From: Bacillota bacterium
GTDB taxonomy: Bacteria > Bacillota > Sulfobacillia > RBS10-35
Reading direction: 5' to 3'
Assembly: GCA_029960865.1 (NCBI GenBank)
Contig: JASBVX010000098.1
Coordinates: 1 to 5,873, forward strand
Length of the DNA stretch: 5,873 bases
A model generated the notes under the pieces. The model searched no databases and was not told the origin of the DNA. It saw only the letters and a list, made by a program, of their open reading frames with translations. Below, piece after piece: positions 5,638 through 5,873 of the stretch. The translations under genes were made by a program, and so were the position numbers. Numbering within the stretch: position 1 is the first letter of the stretch; each line of letters begins with the position of its first letter.

Positions 5638-5873
5638 GGCTTCCCATACCCCCTCAGGCGTCCCGCTACCTTGACTTTCACCCGCACCGCATTCCCTGGA
5701 AGGTAAGCCAGGGGGACTTCCTCCACTTCCACCAGTTGCAGGGAGCCGGGATCAGCGCCAGCACGGATGGCATCGTCGAAGGCCAGCTGTCTTGCTTCGG
5801 CGAGGACCTCCTGGCGGGCCCGGTTTTCCATGGAAAAGATCCGATCGATGGTGCCGGAAACCTGGGCGATGGC
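5634..5873 (-). CDS. hydantoinase/oxoprolinase family protein, C-terminal fragment
   Basis: The frame is open from the right window edge to TGA (complement of 5634-5636) and gives the last 79 residues of a protein whose N-terminal part lies outside. The visible part reads TIDRIFSMENRARQEVLAEA, then QLAFDDAIRAGADPGSLQLV, then EVEEVPLAYLPGNAVRVKVK. An amphipathic helix with 'A-x-x-x-A-I-x-A-G-A-D-P' is followed by the 'V-E-E-V-P-L-A-Y-L-P-G-N-A-V-R-V' strand pair. That pairing is characteristic of the C-terminus of HyuA-type hydantoinase/oxoprolinase proteins, ATP-dependent hydrolases of cyclic amides. The adjoining DUF917 gene, overlapping by 4 bp, strongly supports the call, since these two families are habitual neighbours. 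The nucleotide-binding core is not in the window, so activity cannot be judged. The methionine encoded at 5831-5829 is internal, not the start, because the frame runs on upstream. Confidence 0.82.
   Translation of the reverse strand, partial: AIAQVSGTIDRIFSMENRARQEVLAEARQLAFDDAIRAGADPGSLQLVEVEEVPLAYLPGNAVRVKVKVAGRLRGYGKP

Noticed and set aside
4744..5706. A 320-codon open frame on the + strand opposite the DUF917 gene
   Set aside because: It lies antisense to a clear DUF917 protein and the end of the hydantoinase. Its product is rich in Gly, His and Pro without motifs, as expected for a shadow frame in GC-rich coding DNA.
5634..5831. The ATG at 5831-5829 as the start of a separate small 65-residue gene
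   Set aside because: The frame stays open upstream to the window edge, and the residues before the ATG continue the hydantoinase C-terminal pattern, so it is an internal methionine.

Overview
The window is densely coding bacterial DNA of about 60% G+C (a few lines counted by eye). It has ATGA start/stop overlaps and strong purine-rich Shine-Dalgarno (SD) sites. A GC-rich, Firmicutes-like and possibly thermophilic bacterium is my best guess, with low confidence: nothing here is taxonomically diagnostic. I see no tRNA, rRNA, CRISPR, insertion sequence or phage gene.

Layout: two convergent gene groups meet tail to tail with 4 bp between their stop codons. The left group (+ strand, 1-1980) holds the end of a protein resembling a MaoC/hot-dog hydratase, an alpha/beta hydrolase (153-1196) and an SDR dehydrogenase (1198-1980). 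These are coupled by a 4-bp overlap and a 1-nt gap, so they are almost certainly one operon. The right group (- strand, 5873 down to 1985) holds the C-terminal end of a hydantoinase/oxoprolinase-type protein and a DUF917 protein (4570-5637), overlapping by 4 bp. After a 79-bp structured leader come a GTG-started AMP-dependent acyl-CoA ligase (2997-4490) and a ketoacyl synthase III-like protein (1985-3007), overlapping by 11 bp.

How they may work together (inference): the ligase would activate a carboxylic acid, and the KAS III-like protein would transfer or condense the acyl group. The opposing hydratase-like protein, SDR and hydrolase would supply hydration, keto/hydroxy redox and hydrolysis steps on acyl intermediates. 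The hydantoinase/DUF917 pair is a recurrent partnership, probably for cyclic amide (hydantoin-like) substrates, and may be a separate function upstream of the ligase.

The two most unusual points are in the right group. First, the KAS III-like protein has Ser115 where the catalytic Cys is expected, and an Asp-type 'DTGHM' motif where the Asn is expected. Second, the ligase leader can fold into a 14-bp stem that buries the ligase SD, with a nested palindromic hairpin inside it.
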